Shown piece after piece: positions 33,503-41,018 of a stretch of 41,018 bases of DNA. Every line of letters begins with the position of its first letter. Positions within the stretch are counted from its first letter, which is position 1. Both the position numbers and the translations under genes were made by a program. Origin of the DNA: Verrucomicrobiota bacterium. Its GTDB lineage: Bacteria > Verrucomicrobiota > Verrucomicrobiia > CAIQCK01. The notes below the pieces were generated by a model. The model had not been told where the DNA came from. It was given only the letters and a program-made list of their open reading frames with translations, and did not search any database. The stretch lies in assembly GCA_026397915.1 (NCBI GenBank), contig JAPLTX010000049.1, forward strand, positions 1 to 41,018, read 5' to 3'.

Positions 33503-34609
33503 TCAGCTCCGCCGCAGGATGCGCAGGCCTTTGAGGATGTCCAGCGCCCGCGATAACGCTATGTCCGCTGGCTGTTCCACCTTCGCGTTTTCGTTCCGCG
33601 TTTCCTTCACAGGCGCCGGCTCGCCCTTCTTCGGCTCGGCCGGCTTCTTCCCCTCCGACTTGCCGTCGCCCGTATCGAGTGAGCGGACCAACTCGGCCTC
33701 GTTTATACGATGTTTAACAACCGTGGGTTCCAAGCTGGCGCGCAGGTTCTTCTGGGCGTTCGCGCCAAGCAACAGCTTCCGCTCCACCGCCAGTTCCACC
33801 TTCACCGCTACATCCGGTTCCAACCCCTGCGGGAAGATTTTCTTACCGCCCGGCAGCACGACCTCGGCGACGGCCAGCGCGAGTTTCTTGCCGCCGACCA
33901 ATGGCAACTCAGTCCGCTCGACCGCCTCACCGGCCGTGGTGTTGCCGATGGTAGCGCCGCGTTGCTGGTTGTCGAACACAGCCGCCAACGCCTCCGCGCT
34001 TCCGGCGGTCTCGTGGTTCACCAGCACGATCAACGGCGTCGCGGTGCACGGCTTTTCATGCGTTGCGCTGAACGTGCTCGTCGGACGCTTCGCGCCTTTC
34101 AGTGTGAACAGCAACGTGCCTTTTGCCAGGAACCGGCCTGCCATCGCGGCCGCATCAGTGAAGTCACTGCCGGCCACAAAACGCAGATCCAGGATGATGC
34201 CATTCAACTTCTCACATGGCACCACACTGAGCGCAGCGTCGAGCGCCTTGGCCGTGTCGTGACCCAGCTTGCCAAGGCGCACATAGAAAATCTCATCACC
34301 GAAAGTCTCGGTCTTCGCAATATCCGGCACCCCGTTCTTTGCCGCACCAGACTTTGCGTCGAGGATCTTCGCCCCAAGACCGAGATGACCGAGAACTCCG
34401 CGCGCGGCCGCTTCGTTCAACTTCTTGTCGCTCAGCACCGAGGGATCGAGATACAAGCTCTGCAACGCCGCCGTCACAGCCGGCAGATTGGAGAGGTCCA
34501 GCGGCTCGATCTTCGCTGGCGCGCCCGGCTTGGGAGCATCGTCGGCCGCAAAGACGCCCATCGGCCCGGCGCCCAACGCCAAAGCAAACAATATCGAAGT
34601 AAGTTTCAT
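33503..34609 (-). CDS. exported S41-peptidase-like protein lacking the CTP lysine
   Basis: A 368-residue protein with a signal peptide (cleavage near Ala21). It has the S41 core: NGIILDLRFVAGSDF, the nucleophile region VNHETAGSAEALAAVF (Ser204) and IGNTTAGEAVERTELPL. In C-terminal processing proteases the last motif is G-x-x-T-x-G-K-G and the Lys is catalytic; here it is Glu228. No PDZ domain precedes the core, and a ~100-residue Lys/Glu/Pro-rich tail follows it. It could be inactive or use a tricorn-like arrangement. GGAG precedes the ATG; the gene is 24 nt downstream of purD. Confidence 0.7.
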   Translation of the reverse strand: MKLTSILFALALGAGPMGVFAADDAPKPGAPAKIEPLDLSNLPAVTAALQSLYLDPSVLSDKKLNEAAARGVLGHLGLGAKILDAKSGAAKNGVPDIAKTETFGDEIFYVRLGKLGHDTAKALDAALSVVPCEKLNGIILDLRFVAGSDFTDAAAMAGRFLAKGTLLFTLKGAKRPTSTFSATHEKPCTATPLIVLVNHETAGSAEALAAVFDNQQRGATIGNTTAGEAVERTELPLVGGKKLALAVAEVVLPGGKKIFPQGLEPDVAVKVELAVERKLLLGANAQKNLRASLEPTVVKHRINEAELVRSLDTGDGKSEGKKPAEPKKGEPAPVKETRNENAKVEQPADIALSRALDILKGLRILRRS

Positions 34610-34633
34610 GTCAGACGCTCCGCGTTCCGCATT

Positions 34634-35938
34634 TCAAATCTGTGCCTCGGTCCAGCCGGGCGTGGATTCCAGCAACTTCACACCGCGCAGGCCAATGTCC
34701 TTGCGGCAATGCGCGCCGTCAAACCGGATGCGCGCCGCCGCCTCGTAGGCGCGCTCGCGAGCCGCCTTCAGGTCGCCACCCAGCGCCGTGACGCCGAGCA
34801 CCCGGCCGCCACTGGTCACGATGGCGTCGCCGCTGCGCTTGGTGCCCGCGTGAAATACCTGCACGCCGTCCAGCTTCGCCGCGTCGTCGAGGCCGAGGAT
34901 CGTCTTGCCCTTGGAGTAATCGCCCGGATACCCACCCGATGCCATCACGACGCACACCGCTGCGTCACGCTTGAACCGCAGCGTCGTGCCCACGAGCCGT
35001 CGGTCCACCACCGCTTCCAGCGCATCAAGCAGGTCGCTGTCGAGCCGCATCATCAACACCTGCGTCTCCGGATCACCGAAGCGCGCGTTGAACTCCAGCA
35101 CCTTCGGCCCGTCCGCCGTCAACATCAGCCCCGGATAAAGCAAGCCGCGATACTCGATACCCTCCGCAGCGCAGCCGCGCAGGAACGGTTTCAAAACCTT
35201 CTCCTCGGCGGCTTGCATGATGGCCGCCGAAACCTGTGGCACTGGCGAGATCGTGCCCATGCCGCCTGTGTTCGGACCGGTGTCATTGTCGCCGACGCGC
35301 TTGTTGTCCTGCGACGACGGGAACAAGCGGTAGCTCTTGCCGTCCATCAGCGCGTGAATGCTCGCCTCCTCGCCCTGCATGAACTCCTCGACAATCACCC
35401 GCTCGCCCGCCGCGCCGAAAACCTTCTGCTCCATCATTTGCCCGATGGCCGCCTCGCTCTCCGCCGACGACCGGCAGATGATGACGCCCTTCCCCAACGC
35501 CAGCCCGTCCGCCTTCACAACGCACGCATCCAGCGACGCGGCGAACTTCCTCGCCTCCGCGCTGTTGGAAAAGTTGCCGAACCGCGCCGTCGGAATGCCG
35601 TGCCGCTGCATGAACTGCTTGGAAAATATCTTCGACGCCTCGAACCGCGCTGCCGACGCGCTCGGTCCGAACGCGCGCAGCCCGTTCTTCTCAAACAAGT
35701 CCACCACGCCCATTGCCAGCGGATTATCCGGCCCCACCACCGTCAGGTCCGCCTTGATCTCCTTGGCCAACGCCAGCAATCCCGGCAAATCCTCCGCACC
35801 GACCGCCCTGCACTCCGCCACCTGCGCGATGCCCGCGTTGCCCGGCGCGGCGCAAATTTTCTTCACGCGCGGCGATTGCGCCAACTTCCAAGCCAGCGCG
35901 TGCTCGCGACCGCCACCTCCGATGACCAGCAGTTTCAT
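34634..35938 (-). CDS. purD: phosphoribosylamine-glycine ligase (GAR synthetase)
   Basis: Second step of purine synthesis: joins glycine to phosphoribosylamine with ATP. The 434-residue product has the N-terminal MKLLVIGGGGREHALAWKL, the ATP-grasp core KADGLALGKGV and GEEASIHALMDG, the signature YRGLLYPGLMLTADGPKVLEFNARFGDPETQ, and the C-terminal domain. The length is normal. Start at 35938; a longer frame to 35995 adds 19 residues unlike the family. The stop lies in a small heptamer-like stretch (34611-34640) shared with the S41-like gene's leader. Together with glyA it draws on the glycine pool. Confidence 0.95.
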   Translation of the reverse strand: MKLLVIGGGGREHALAWKLAQSPRVKKICAAPGNAGIAQVAECRAVGAEDLPGLLALAKEIKADLTVVGPDNPLAMGVVDLFEKNGLRAFGPSASAARFEASKIFSKQFMQRHGIPTARFGNFSNSAEARKFAASLDACVVKADGLALGKGVIICRSSAESEAAIGQMMEQKVFGAAGERVIVEEFMQGEEASIHALMDGKSYRLFPSSQDNKRVGDNDTGPNTGGMGTISPVPQVSAAIMQAAEEKVLKPFLRGCAAEGIEYRGLLYPGLMLTADGPKVLEFNARFGDPETQVLMMRLDSDLLDALEAVVDRRLVGTTLRFKRDAAVCVVMASGGYPGDYSKGKTILGLDDAAKLDGVQVFHAGTKRSGDAIVTSGGRVLGVTALGGDLKAARERAYEAAARIRFDGAHCRKDIGLRGVKLLESTPGWTEAQI

Positions 35939-36030
35939 GAGCCGCGCAGGATGCCAGACCTCGCCGAGGGTGTCAACGGAACGACGGACGCCCATGCTCT
36001 ACTGTCTGGCCAGACTGCAAAACGGAATCC

Positions 36031-36516
36031 TCACATTCGGTCAAGGCCGTGGGCCTTTTTCGCGGAACCATCGAGACCCTTGACCATCTTGTCCATTTCC
36101 TCGTCGGTGACATCCAGGTCAATCACCAGTTTGCCATCGTGAACCACCTCGCGAATCATCGGGGCGGCGACGGGAACAGCGTTAATCGTGATCACATAGA
36201 GTTCGCCGCGATGCTCCGCGGTGAAGGTTTCGATGACGCGCGCGCCATGCGGGTCGAACTGGAGCACGAGTTGCTTGCGAGTGGGGGTTTTCACCGCCTT
36301 GGCGGAAGCCAGGTCAAGCTCGGACAGCTCCGACAACTGGTTGACGGTCAGGTTCATCGGTGGATTGCGGATGACAATGGCCTTGCGATGGGCTTCGGGC
36401 AGCCTGTCCGATGCCTGGAGGAAGATGCGCAGCGCGGCTTCATCCTCCTTGCAACCGGCCGCAAACCAGCAAATCACCAGCGCCACTGCCGAACGATAGA
36501 TCGTGTTCCATTTCAT
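36031..36516 (-). CDS. lipoprotein resembling the SecD first periplasmic (P1) head
   Basis: A 161-residue predicted lipoprotein: a hydrophobic segment 10-20 ends in AAGC with Cys22 as the lipidation site. Residues ~70-150 (QLVLQFDPHGARVIETFTAEHRGE, then YVITINAVPVAAPMIREVV, then LVIDLDVTDEEM) resemble the SecD P1 head segment that in SecD reads like A-I-x-L-D-G-x-V-x-S-A-P-x-I. It has no membrane channel part, so it is not SecD. Start at 36516 gives the lipobox; the longer frame to 36642 has no signal. It faces the TPR gene across a 218-nt gap. Confidence 0.68.
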   Translation of the reverse strand: MKWNTIYRSAVALVICWFAAGCKEDEAALRIFLQASDRLPEAHRKAIVIRNPPMNLTVNQLSELSELDLASAKAVKTPTRKQLVLQFDPHGARVIETFTAEHRGELYVITINAVPVAAPMIREVVHDGKLVIDLDVTDEEMDKMVKGLDGSAKKAHGLDRM

Positions 36517-36734
36517 AATAACCATCCAACCAGAACCAACAGCTTCATGTCCCGCCTCAAGTCTATGCCGAATGGCCATCGCAAGACAAGCGCGAGGGTT
36601 GCACTCCGTCTGCCGGTGTCTATAATGGCCGTGCTTATTCATTCATGATGAACCGTGCTCTGATGTTTCGCAGCCACCAATGCAAGCCAGCGGACAGCCT
36701 CTCCGCTGGCTACAGTCTCAACCGATAAGCCATC
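36517..36734. other. divergent intergenic region with dispersed palindrome
   Basis: It should hold promoters for the lipoprotein (-) and TPR (+) genes. A hairpin repeat GCCAGCGGA-cagcctc-TCCGCTGGC with following TAC is at 36686-36710, a type of dispersed intergenic palindrome. No gene is seen. Confidence 0.5.
36686..36710. repeat. short dispersed palindrome (GCCAGCGGA arms)
   Basis: Perfect 9-bp arms around a 7-nt loop, about 25 nt before the TPR membrane protein gene and possibly in its leader. Confidence 0.65.
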
Positions 36735-39191
36735 ATGGCCGATCCAACGACACCCGACACCCCGCAAGAGACAGCGCCGCCAGCGCCAACCACCACGCCC
36801 GAACCCGGTCCAGCAGAACGCGGCTTCGAGTCTGGCGTAACGCCTATCGAAGCGGCACGCATGGCGTTGTCAACCAGCGCGCTGCCCGGCCGGCCGTGGG
36901 GACTGCCGAAGCTGACGGCGCGGTATGACGTGCTCTTGATCGCACTTATCTTGCTGGCGGCGCTGCTGGCCTATGCGAACACGTTCTCCAGCGACTTGAC
37001 ACTCGAGACGCGAACGATGCTCCAAGGTGACCCACGCCTCCAGGACCTCGATCATCTTGACGACATCCTCGGCAAGAACTACGGCTATCCGCTTGTCACC
37101 AACGACGGTCTCTACCGGCCGCTGACCACGCTCTCATTCCTGCTGAACTACACCATCCTCGGCAACGGGATCAATCCAGTCGGTTACCACACGTTGAACT
37201 GGATGCTGCACGCACTGAATTCGATCCTCGTTTTTTATCTGGTGACCGTGGTTTTTCGCTCAACTTGCGCAGGCTTCGCGGCTGCCGTCCTGTTCGCCTG
37301 CCAGCCGGCCAACACCGAAACGGTGACCTGCATGCTCGGCCGGCCTGACCTGCTGATGACGACACTGGTGCTGGTGGGGTTGTTCGCGCATCTCGGCGAA
37401 CTGGCTTGCGCGGACCGCGCCGCCTTGAAATGGCTGCTGCGGCTCACCTCGTGGCTGGTCTTCTTCCTCGCGCTGCTGGCCAAGGAAAGCGCGGTCGTGC
37501 TGCTGCCGCTGATGGTGCTTTTCGACTGGCTGTTCGACTGGCGACGTTACAGCGGGCAGCCGGCGCGCGATTTCTGGGAGAACTGCTTGCGGAAGTTTCG
37601 CAGCAACTATCTGTGGATGTTCGTGATCTGGTGCGCCTATCTGGCCATGCGCACCGTCGTGTTGCTGCGGTTGGAGCCAAAGCTGGTGAATTTCGTGGAC
37701 AATCCACTGGCCGTGTCCAACGTCTTCGACCGGCTGCTAACAGCGTGCGTCCTGACGGCCAAAGCAACCTACCTGCTGATTTTTCCGCAATGGCTTAGCG
37801 TGGACTACTCGTTCAGCCAGATTGTCCCCGTGGACACCGTGTTTCGCCGCGTGGAAGACTGGCTCGGCGTGCTGGCGTTGGTGGGAATCATGGGAATCAT
37901 CTACGCGGCCTGGCGCTTTCACCGCCACTTGCGCGCGCTCGTTTTCTGGGTCGGCCTGTTTCTTTTGACGATCGCATCCAATCTGAGCGTGCTCGGCGTG
38001 GGCAACAGCATCTTCTCAGAACGCTGGCTCTACCTGCCAGCTGTGAGTATGTGCGCGCTGGTCGGCGTGGTGATTCACCTCGTGACGCGCAGCATCATCG
38101 CGCCGTGGTGGGCTTACAAAGGCGAACTACCTCCCTTTGCCGATTGTTCGGAGACCGCACTCTTCAACGATCATTTGGACCTGCCGTATCAGCACCGGCT
38201 CGCCGTCCGAATACGCCTCGGCTGGGCGCTCTACGTCGCCACCATTGCGATGATTGCCGGCGTGTTCATCCTGCGCGCCTCCTGGCGCAACAACGAATGG
38301 AAGAGCGACCTCTCCATCTGGCAGACCGCCACGGTCACCTGCCCAAACAGCGCCAAGGCGCACAAGCAACTTGCCTTCGCCATGTTCCAGAACGCGCCGG
38401 ACGGGTCGCGCATTGACGACTCCATCGCCGAAGCCGAGAAGGCCTTGGTGATTTTCCCCGGCTACGAGGAAGCCTGCGCCCAACTCGGCCACTACCACGG
38501 CATAAAGGCCGACCTGCGCAGTGCGCCCGAACGCATGGCCCGAAAACCGATGTCGCCGGAAACCCGCGCGATCTACGTCAAAGCCGCCGAGGTCCTCCAA
38601 CGCGCCGTCGCGCTCAACCGCAAGTCCTCCGAACATCGCCTGCAACAACTGCGCAACCGCGACTGGGCCACCGACCTCAAGCTCACCCTCGGCAACCACC
38701 TCATCTACCTGGACCTCGGCACGGTCTATTCCCAGCTCGGTCTTTTCCCGCAGTCCCTCGAGACCTTCGCCTACGCCGCTCGCATCTCGCCCGGCGAGCC
38801 GGTCGCGCACGAAGGCATGGGCGAGGCGCTGGCCAACCTCGGCCGTCCGGAGGAATCCGTCGTCGAACTGGTCCAGGCGCTCATGCTTGCGCCCAATCGC
38901 GGCCAGACCTGGCGCGCGCTGGAAATCGTTTACAAGAAACTCGCGCCCAACGAACAGGTGATCGCCCGCGACCCCGCCGGCCGGCCGCACTTGAACACTT
39001 CCGTCGCCCTCGTTCAGAGCCACATCGAACGCGCGTTTCGCGTGCTTGTGCAGGCGCTGCTCGACACCAACCAGCGCGCGCTGGCGCGCAAGCTGGCGGA
39101 AATCGCCGTGGATCAATACGGCATGGCGCAGGCCGACTTCGGCGACCTCGTCCGCCGCCAAGTGCAGCGCGAGAAGTTCCTTAGACGCTAA
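36735..39191 (+). CDS. TMTC-like multispan membrane protein with C-terminal TPR repeats
   Basis: An 818-residue protein: a Pro/Thr-rich cytoplasmic start (1-60), about ten hydrophobic segments (65-520), then TPR-like helices to the end. The motifs YRPLTTLSFLLNY, LNWMLHALNSILVF, LGRPDLLMT, LLAKESAVVLLPL and SERWLYLPAV are those of TMTC-type proteins, which in animals are GT-C-fold O-mannosyltransferases with TPR domains; bacterial members are not characterised to my knowledge. It probably transfers a sugar from a lipid-linked donor, by inference. The ATG at 36735 lies after a dispersed palindrome. An unrelated long reverse-strand frame across its 3' half is spurious. Confidence 0.8.
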   Translation: MADPTTPDTPQETAPPAPTTTPEPGPAERGFESGVTPIEAARMALSTSALPGRPWGLPKLTARYDVLLIALILLAALLAYANTFSSDLTLETRTMLQGDPRLQDLDHLDDILGKNYGYPLVTNDGLYRPLTTLSFLLNYTILGNGINPVGYHTLNWMLHALNSILVFYLVTVVFRSTCAGFAAAVLFACQPANTETVTCMLGRPDLLMTTLVLVGLFAHLGELACADRAALKWLLRLTSWLVFFLALLAKESAVVLLPLMVLFDWLFDWRRYSGQPARDFWENCLRKFRSNYLWMFVIWCAYLAMRTVVLLRLEPKLVNFVDNPLAVSNVFDRLLTACVLTAKATYLLIFPQWLSVDYSFSQIVPVDTVFRRVEDWLGVLALVGIMGIIYAAWRFHRHLRALVFWVGLFLLTIASNLSVLGVGNSIFSERWLYLPAVSMCALVGVVIHLVTRSIIAPWWAYKGELPPFADCSETALFNDHLDLPYQHRLAVRIRLGWALYVATIAMIAGVFILRASWRNNEWKSDLSIWQTATVTCPNSAKAHKQLAFAMFQNAPDGSRIDDSIAEAEKALVIFPGYEEACAQLGHYHGIKADLRSAPERMARKPMSPETRAIYVKAAEVLQRAVALNRKSSEHRLQQLRNRDWATDLKLTLGNHLIYLDLGTVYSQLGLFPQSLETFAYAARISPGEPVAHEGMGEALANLGRPEESVVELVQALMLAPNRGQTWRALEIVYKKLAPNEQVIARDPAGRPHLNTSVALVQSHIERAFRVLVQALLDTNQRALARKLAEIAVDQYGMAQADFGDLVRRQVQREKFLRR

Positions 39192-39311
39192 GCCGCATCC
39201 ATGCAGCCGCCGCCGCGCAAGTCGCAGCGAAGACCCTGGCAGAGGCGGGGTCGTTGACGGAAGATGCGGGATGAACGACGCGTAGCGCGTGAGCGATGCA
39301 GGAAGAAGGAC

Positions 39312-39330
39312 GGCGGGCGAGACGCCCGCC
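39312..39330. repeat. short palindrome GGCGGGCG/CGCCCGCC
   Basis: A perfect 8-bp inverted repeat with a 3-nt loop, 120 nt after the TPR gene. It may serve as a Rho-independent stem for either gene but lacks a T-run. Confidence 0.6.
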
Positions 39331-39515
39331 ACTACAAAAGGCGTCAGTTGACGCGCCGAAACCAACCCGGTTTTTTCTCGGACCCCATGACGAACGCGAG
39401 AGTATGAAGAGAGGTTGGAAAAGTAGTCCTTTATTCTGCTCTTATTCTGCCCGCCAACCACGCTAAAGGACGCCAAGTAGTCCTCGCGCTCCGCGTGAGG
39501 GCTTCTTGAACGCGC

Positions 39516-39534
39516 CATCACGCGGAGCGTGATG
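39516..39534. repeat. short palindrome CATCACGC/GCGTGATG
   Basis: A perfect 8-bp inverted repeat with a GGA loop, 39 nt downstream of the YbaK-like gene's stop; the related imperfect copy at 39483-39499 shares the CGC-CTC/GGA-GCG core. Confidence 0.6.
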
Positions 39535-39572
39535 ACTGCTATACAGCCCGGCTCTTGCTTCGCCGACTTGGT

Positions 39573-40046
39573 TCACGCGTAGGCGCGGTGGCTGATCTGT
39601 GCGAGTGTCGGCCGCTCCAGACGCAGGTAATCGTCCCATGCAATTCTCACCGACTCGGTGTGGGTGCCGGCCTGCATGACGATCTGGTCGTCTTCCTCCA
39701 ACAGATCGTCGGCATAGATGGGCAGCATATAGAAACTGCCCAACGGTGGCATCGCGCCGATTTCACTGTCAGGGAACAGGTTTTTGAATTCCGCTTCGGT
39801 CGCGAGCTGGCACGGTTTGCCCACGACTTTGCTGAACGTCGCGACGTCCACGTGGGCCACGGCGGGCAGCACGGCCATGAAGAACCGGTCGCCGGAGCGC
39901 AACATGACGACCTTGACCTGCATTTTACCGGGGATGTGTTCGGCCTGAGCAATTCGCTGGGCCGTGAAGGCGCGCGCGTGATGGAGGACTTCGTAACGAA
40001 CACCTTGTTGTTTGAGATACTGTTCAATTCGTTCGAGGCATGTCAT
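39573..40046 (-). CDS. YbaK/ProX-family aminoacyl-tRNA deacylase-like protein
   Basis: A 157-residue single-domain protein of the YbaK/EbsC/ProX-deacylase type, which hydrolyses mischarged aminoacyl-tRNAs in trans. Landmarks are YEVLHHARAFTAQRIAQAEHIPG, KVVMLRSGDRFFMAVLP with K45 as the usual catalytic-type lysine, and the C-terminal IGAMPPLG-SFYMLPIYAD part. Strong Shine-Dalgarno AGGAGGAAAG 4-5 nt before the ATG. It is divergent from the pcm gene. Confidence 0.85.
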   Translation of the reverse strand: MTCLERIEQYLKQQGVRYEVLHHARAFTAQRIAQAEHIPGKMQVKVVMLRSGDRFFMAVLPAVAHVDVATFSKVVGKPCQLATEAEFKNLFPDSEIGAMPPLGSFYMLPIYADDLLEEDDQIVMQAGTHTESVRIAWDDYLRLERPTLAQISHRAYA

Positions 40047-40127
40047 GACTCTTTCCTCCTGTTGAGTTTATGGCCAACTGTAGCGCGGCTCGCCGGTGAA
40101 AGCAATCGGTGGTAAAGTTCGTTTGCC

Positions 40128-40856
40128 ATGAGAACCGTGGGATGTGTTGTGGTCATGGGTGCCGGCGTGTTGTTGGGTGTGGCCGTGTCGTTGGCGGCGG
40201 GCGGCGACGCGTGGGAACCGCAGCGCGAGCGAATGGTGGCGGAGCAGATTGCCGGACGCGACGTGACCGACGGGGCGGTGCTTCGTGCGATGCGCAGGGT
40301 GCCGCGGCATTTGTTCGTGCCGGAGAGGGCGCGCGCGGAGGCTTACGGGGATTTTCCGCTGCCGATCAGCCACGGTCAGACTATTTCACAACCGTATATC
40401 GTCGCCTACATGACCCAGTTGCTTCGGCTGAAGCCGGGCGCAAAGACGCTGGAGGTTGGCACCGGTTCGGGTTATCAGGCGGCGGTGCTGGCGGAGGTAA
40501 CGCGGACGAACGTTTATAGTATCGAGATCGTCGAGCCGCTGGCGAAGACGGCGTCGGAACGGCTAAAGCAACTCGGCTACGGGCAGGTCGTGGTCAAGCA
40601 TGGCGACGGTTATCTCGGCTGGCCGGAGCACGCGCCGTTTGACGCCATCATTGTCACGGCCGGTGCCGCGCACGTGCCACCGCCGCTGATCGGTCAACTC
40701 AAACGTGGCGGTCGGATGGTCATTCCCGTCGGCGGCGCGTGGACCGTGCAATCACTCGTGATTATCGAGAAGCTACCGGACGGCACAGTGAAGAAACGCG
40801 ACGATCTCCCGGTGCGTTTCGTGCCGCTGACGGGCAAGGGGCAGAACCGGGAGTGA
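40128..40856 (+). CDS. pcm: protein-L-isoaspartate O-methyltransferase with N-terminal export signal
   Basis: Methylates isoaspartyl residues in damaged proteins with SAM. The 242-residue product has the family motifs VPRHLFVPERARAEAYGD, ISHGQTISQPYIVAYMTQLL, motif I LEVGTGSGYQAAVLAE and the later DAIIVTAGAAHVPPPL and GGRMVIPVGG. Unusually it begins with a hydrophobic segment of ~20 residues (VVVMGAGVLLGVAVSLAAGG), a signal peptide or anchor, so it probably acts in the periplasm, where SAM supply is unclear. The same frame lacks a convincing downstream start that would omit it and keep the full domain. Confidence 0.9.
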   Translation: MRTVGCVVVMGAGVLLGVAVSLAAGGDAWEPQRERMVAEQIAGRDVTDGAVLRAMRRVPRHLFVPERARAEAYGDFPLPISHGQTISQPYIVAYMTQLLRLKPGAKTLEVGTGSGYQAAVLAEVTRTNVYSIEIVEPLAKTASERLKQLGYGQVVVKHGDGYLGWPEHAPFDAIIVTAGAAHVPPPLIGQLKRGGRMVIPVGGAWTVQSLVIIEKLPDGTVKKRDDLPVRFVPLTGKGQNRE

Positions 40857-40860
40857 GTTC

Positions 40861-40965
40861 TTAGCCGGCACGCCCGAGGTGCGTAAATACCGCCTGCGCT
40901 ATTGGGACAAAGGCGAGCCGGTCGGCGAGTGGAGCGACATCGTCACCGTCACCGTCGCGCCGTAG
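40861..40965 (+). pseudogene. 3'-end remnant of an Fn3-like gene
   Basis: Open codons read LAGTPEVRKYRLRYWDKGEPVGEWSDIVTVTVAP and a stop. The WSD motif with flanking beta-strand pattern matches the C-terminal edge of an Fn3 domain, as in the gene at 7929. There is no start; upstream it runs directly into the pcm stop in another frame. It looks like a truncated copy left behind by recombination. Confidence 0.65.
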
Positions 40966-41018
40966 CGCCTGTGCCACCAACCCAATGATCCATGGCCCGC
41001 TAAACACGCGAGACGCGC

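Larger units (their letters stand above)
39192..39572. other. gene-free region rich in dispersed palindromes
   Basis: About 380 nt between convergent genes. It holds GGCGGGCG-aga-CGCCCGCC (39312-39330, followed by ACTAC), an imperfect palindrome CTCGCGCTCCGCGTGAG (39483-39499) and CATCACGC-gga-GCGTGATG (39516-39534). None has a U-tail. No protein frame looks real. Confidence 0.6.

Noticed and set aside
33710..36142. Long + strand open frame of about 800 codons
   Set aside because: It is antisense to the S41-like gene and purD, with shadow-type composition; the reverse-strand genes have clear family motifs.
38127..39521. Reverse-strand open frame of ~460 codons
   Set aside because: It is antisense to the TPR membrane gene and runs on into a palindrome-rich gap; no motifs.

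Overview
The window is about 41 kb of high-GC (roughly 60%) bacterial chromosome. It contains no rRNA, tRNA, CRISPR array or phage block that I could recognise. I infer a Verrucomicrobiota/PVC-type organism. The reasons are a short NuoG and an Ala/Pro-rich NuoD in complex I, a Tat-exported Gfo/Idh/MocA oxidoreductase, a TMTC-like membrane TPR protein, a LMW-phosphatase/RpiB fusion, and many dispersed intergenic palindromes and heptanucleotide repeats. This placement comes from gene content and remembered family distribution, not from a marker search.

Layout. 1-64: first codons of an IS5-type transposase running off the left edge. 200-5185 (+): peptide deformylase, a DUF1189-like membrane protein, an alpha/beta hydrolase, an ABC-2 exporter (ATPase and permease split by a long inverted repeat), a cupin and a DUF559 endonuclease-like protein, then a 190-bp MITE-like repeat. 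5430-9500 is an accessory patch: a PolB-type 3'-5' exonuclease, a signal peptidase I homologue lacking both catalytic residues, a strictly phased 21-bp near-palindromic repeat array, a heptanucleotide repeat, an Fn3-like small protein, a secreted unknown and a decayed copy of the Fn3-like 3' end. 9507-11438 (-): Gfo/Idh/MocA oxidoreductase and a VOC protein.

11446-25405 (-): a near-complete complex I operon, nuoBCDEFGHI-(unknown ORF)-JKLMN, most junctions overlapping by 4 nt or only a few nt apart. NuoB-I make the NADH/FMN and Fe-S arm and the connecting module; H and J-N make the membrane proton-pumping arm. nuoA is not in its usual place before nuoB. 25519-29173 (-): a HAD phosphatase, adenylate kinase with a strong terminator, and one 734-codon frame joining a YwlE-like phosphatase, RpiB and GlyA, which are separate neighbouring genes in Bacillus.

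29650-41018: a leader with mutually exclusive hairpins ahead of a membrane/spermidine-synthase-like fusion (+), an M14-like peptidase (+), convergent S41-like protein and purD (-), a SecD-head-like lipoprotein (-), a TMTC-like TPR membrane protein (+), a YbaK-like deacylase (-), an exported isoaspartyl methyltransferase (+), and the 3' remnant of an Fn3-like gene.

The points most worth following are the dead signal peptidase beside the 21-bp phased array, the Fn3-like gene remnants, the trifunctional frame, the inserted nuo ORF with foreign codon use, the palindrome coding an in-frame insert in NuoG, and the switch-like leader at 29495-29580.
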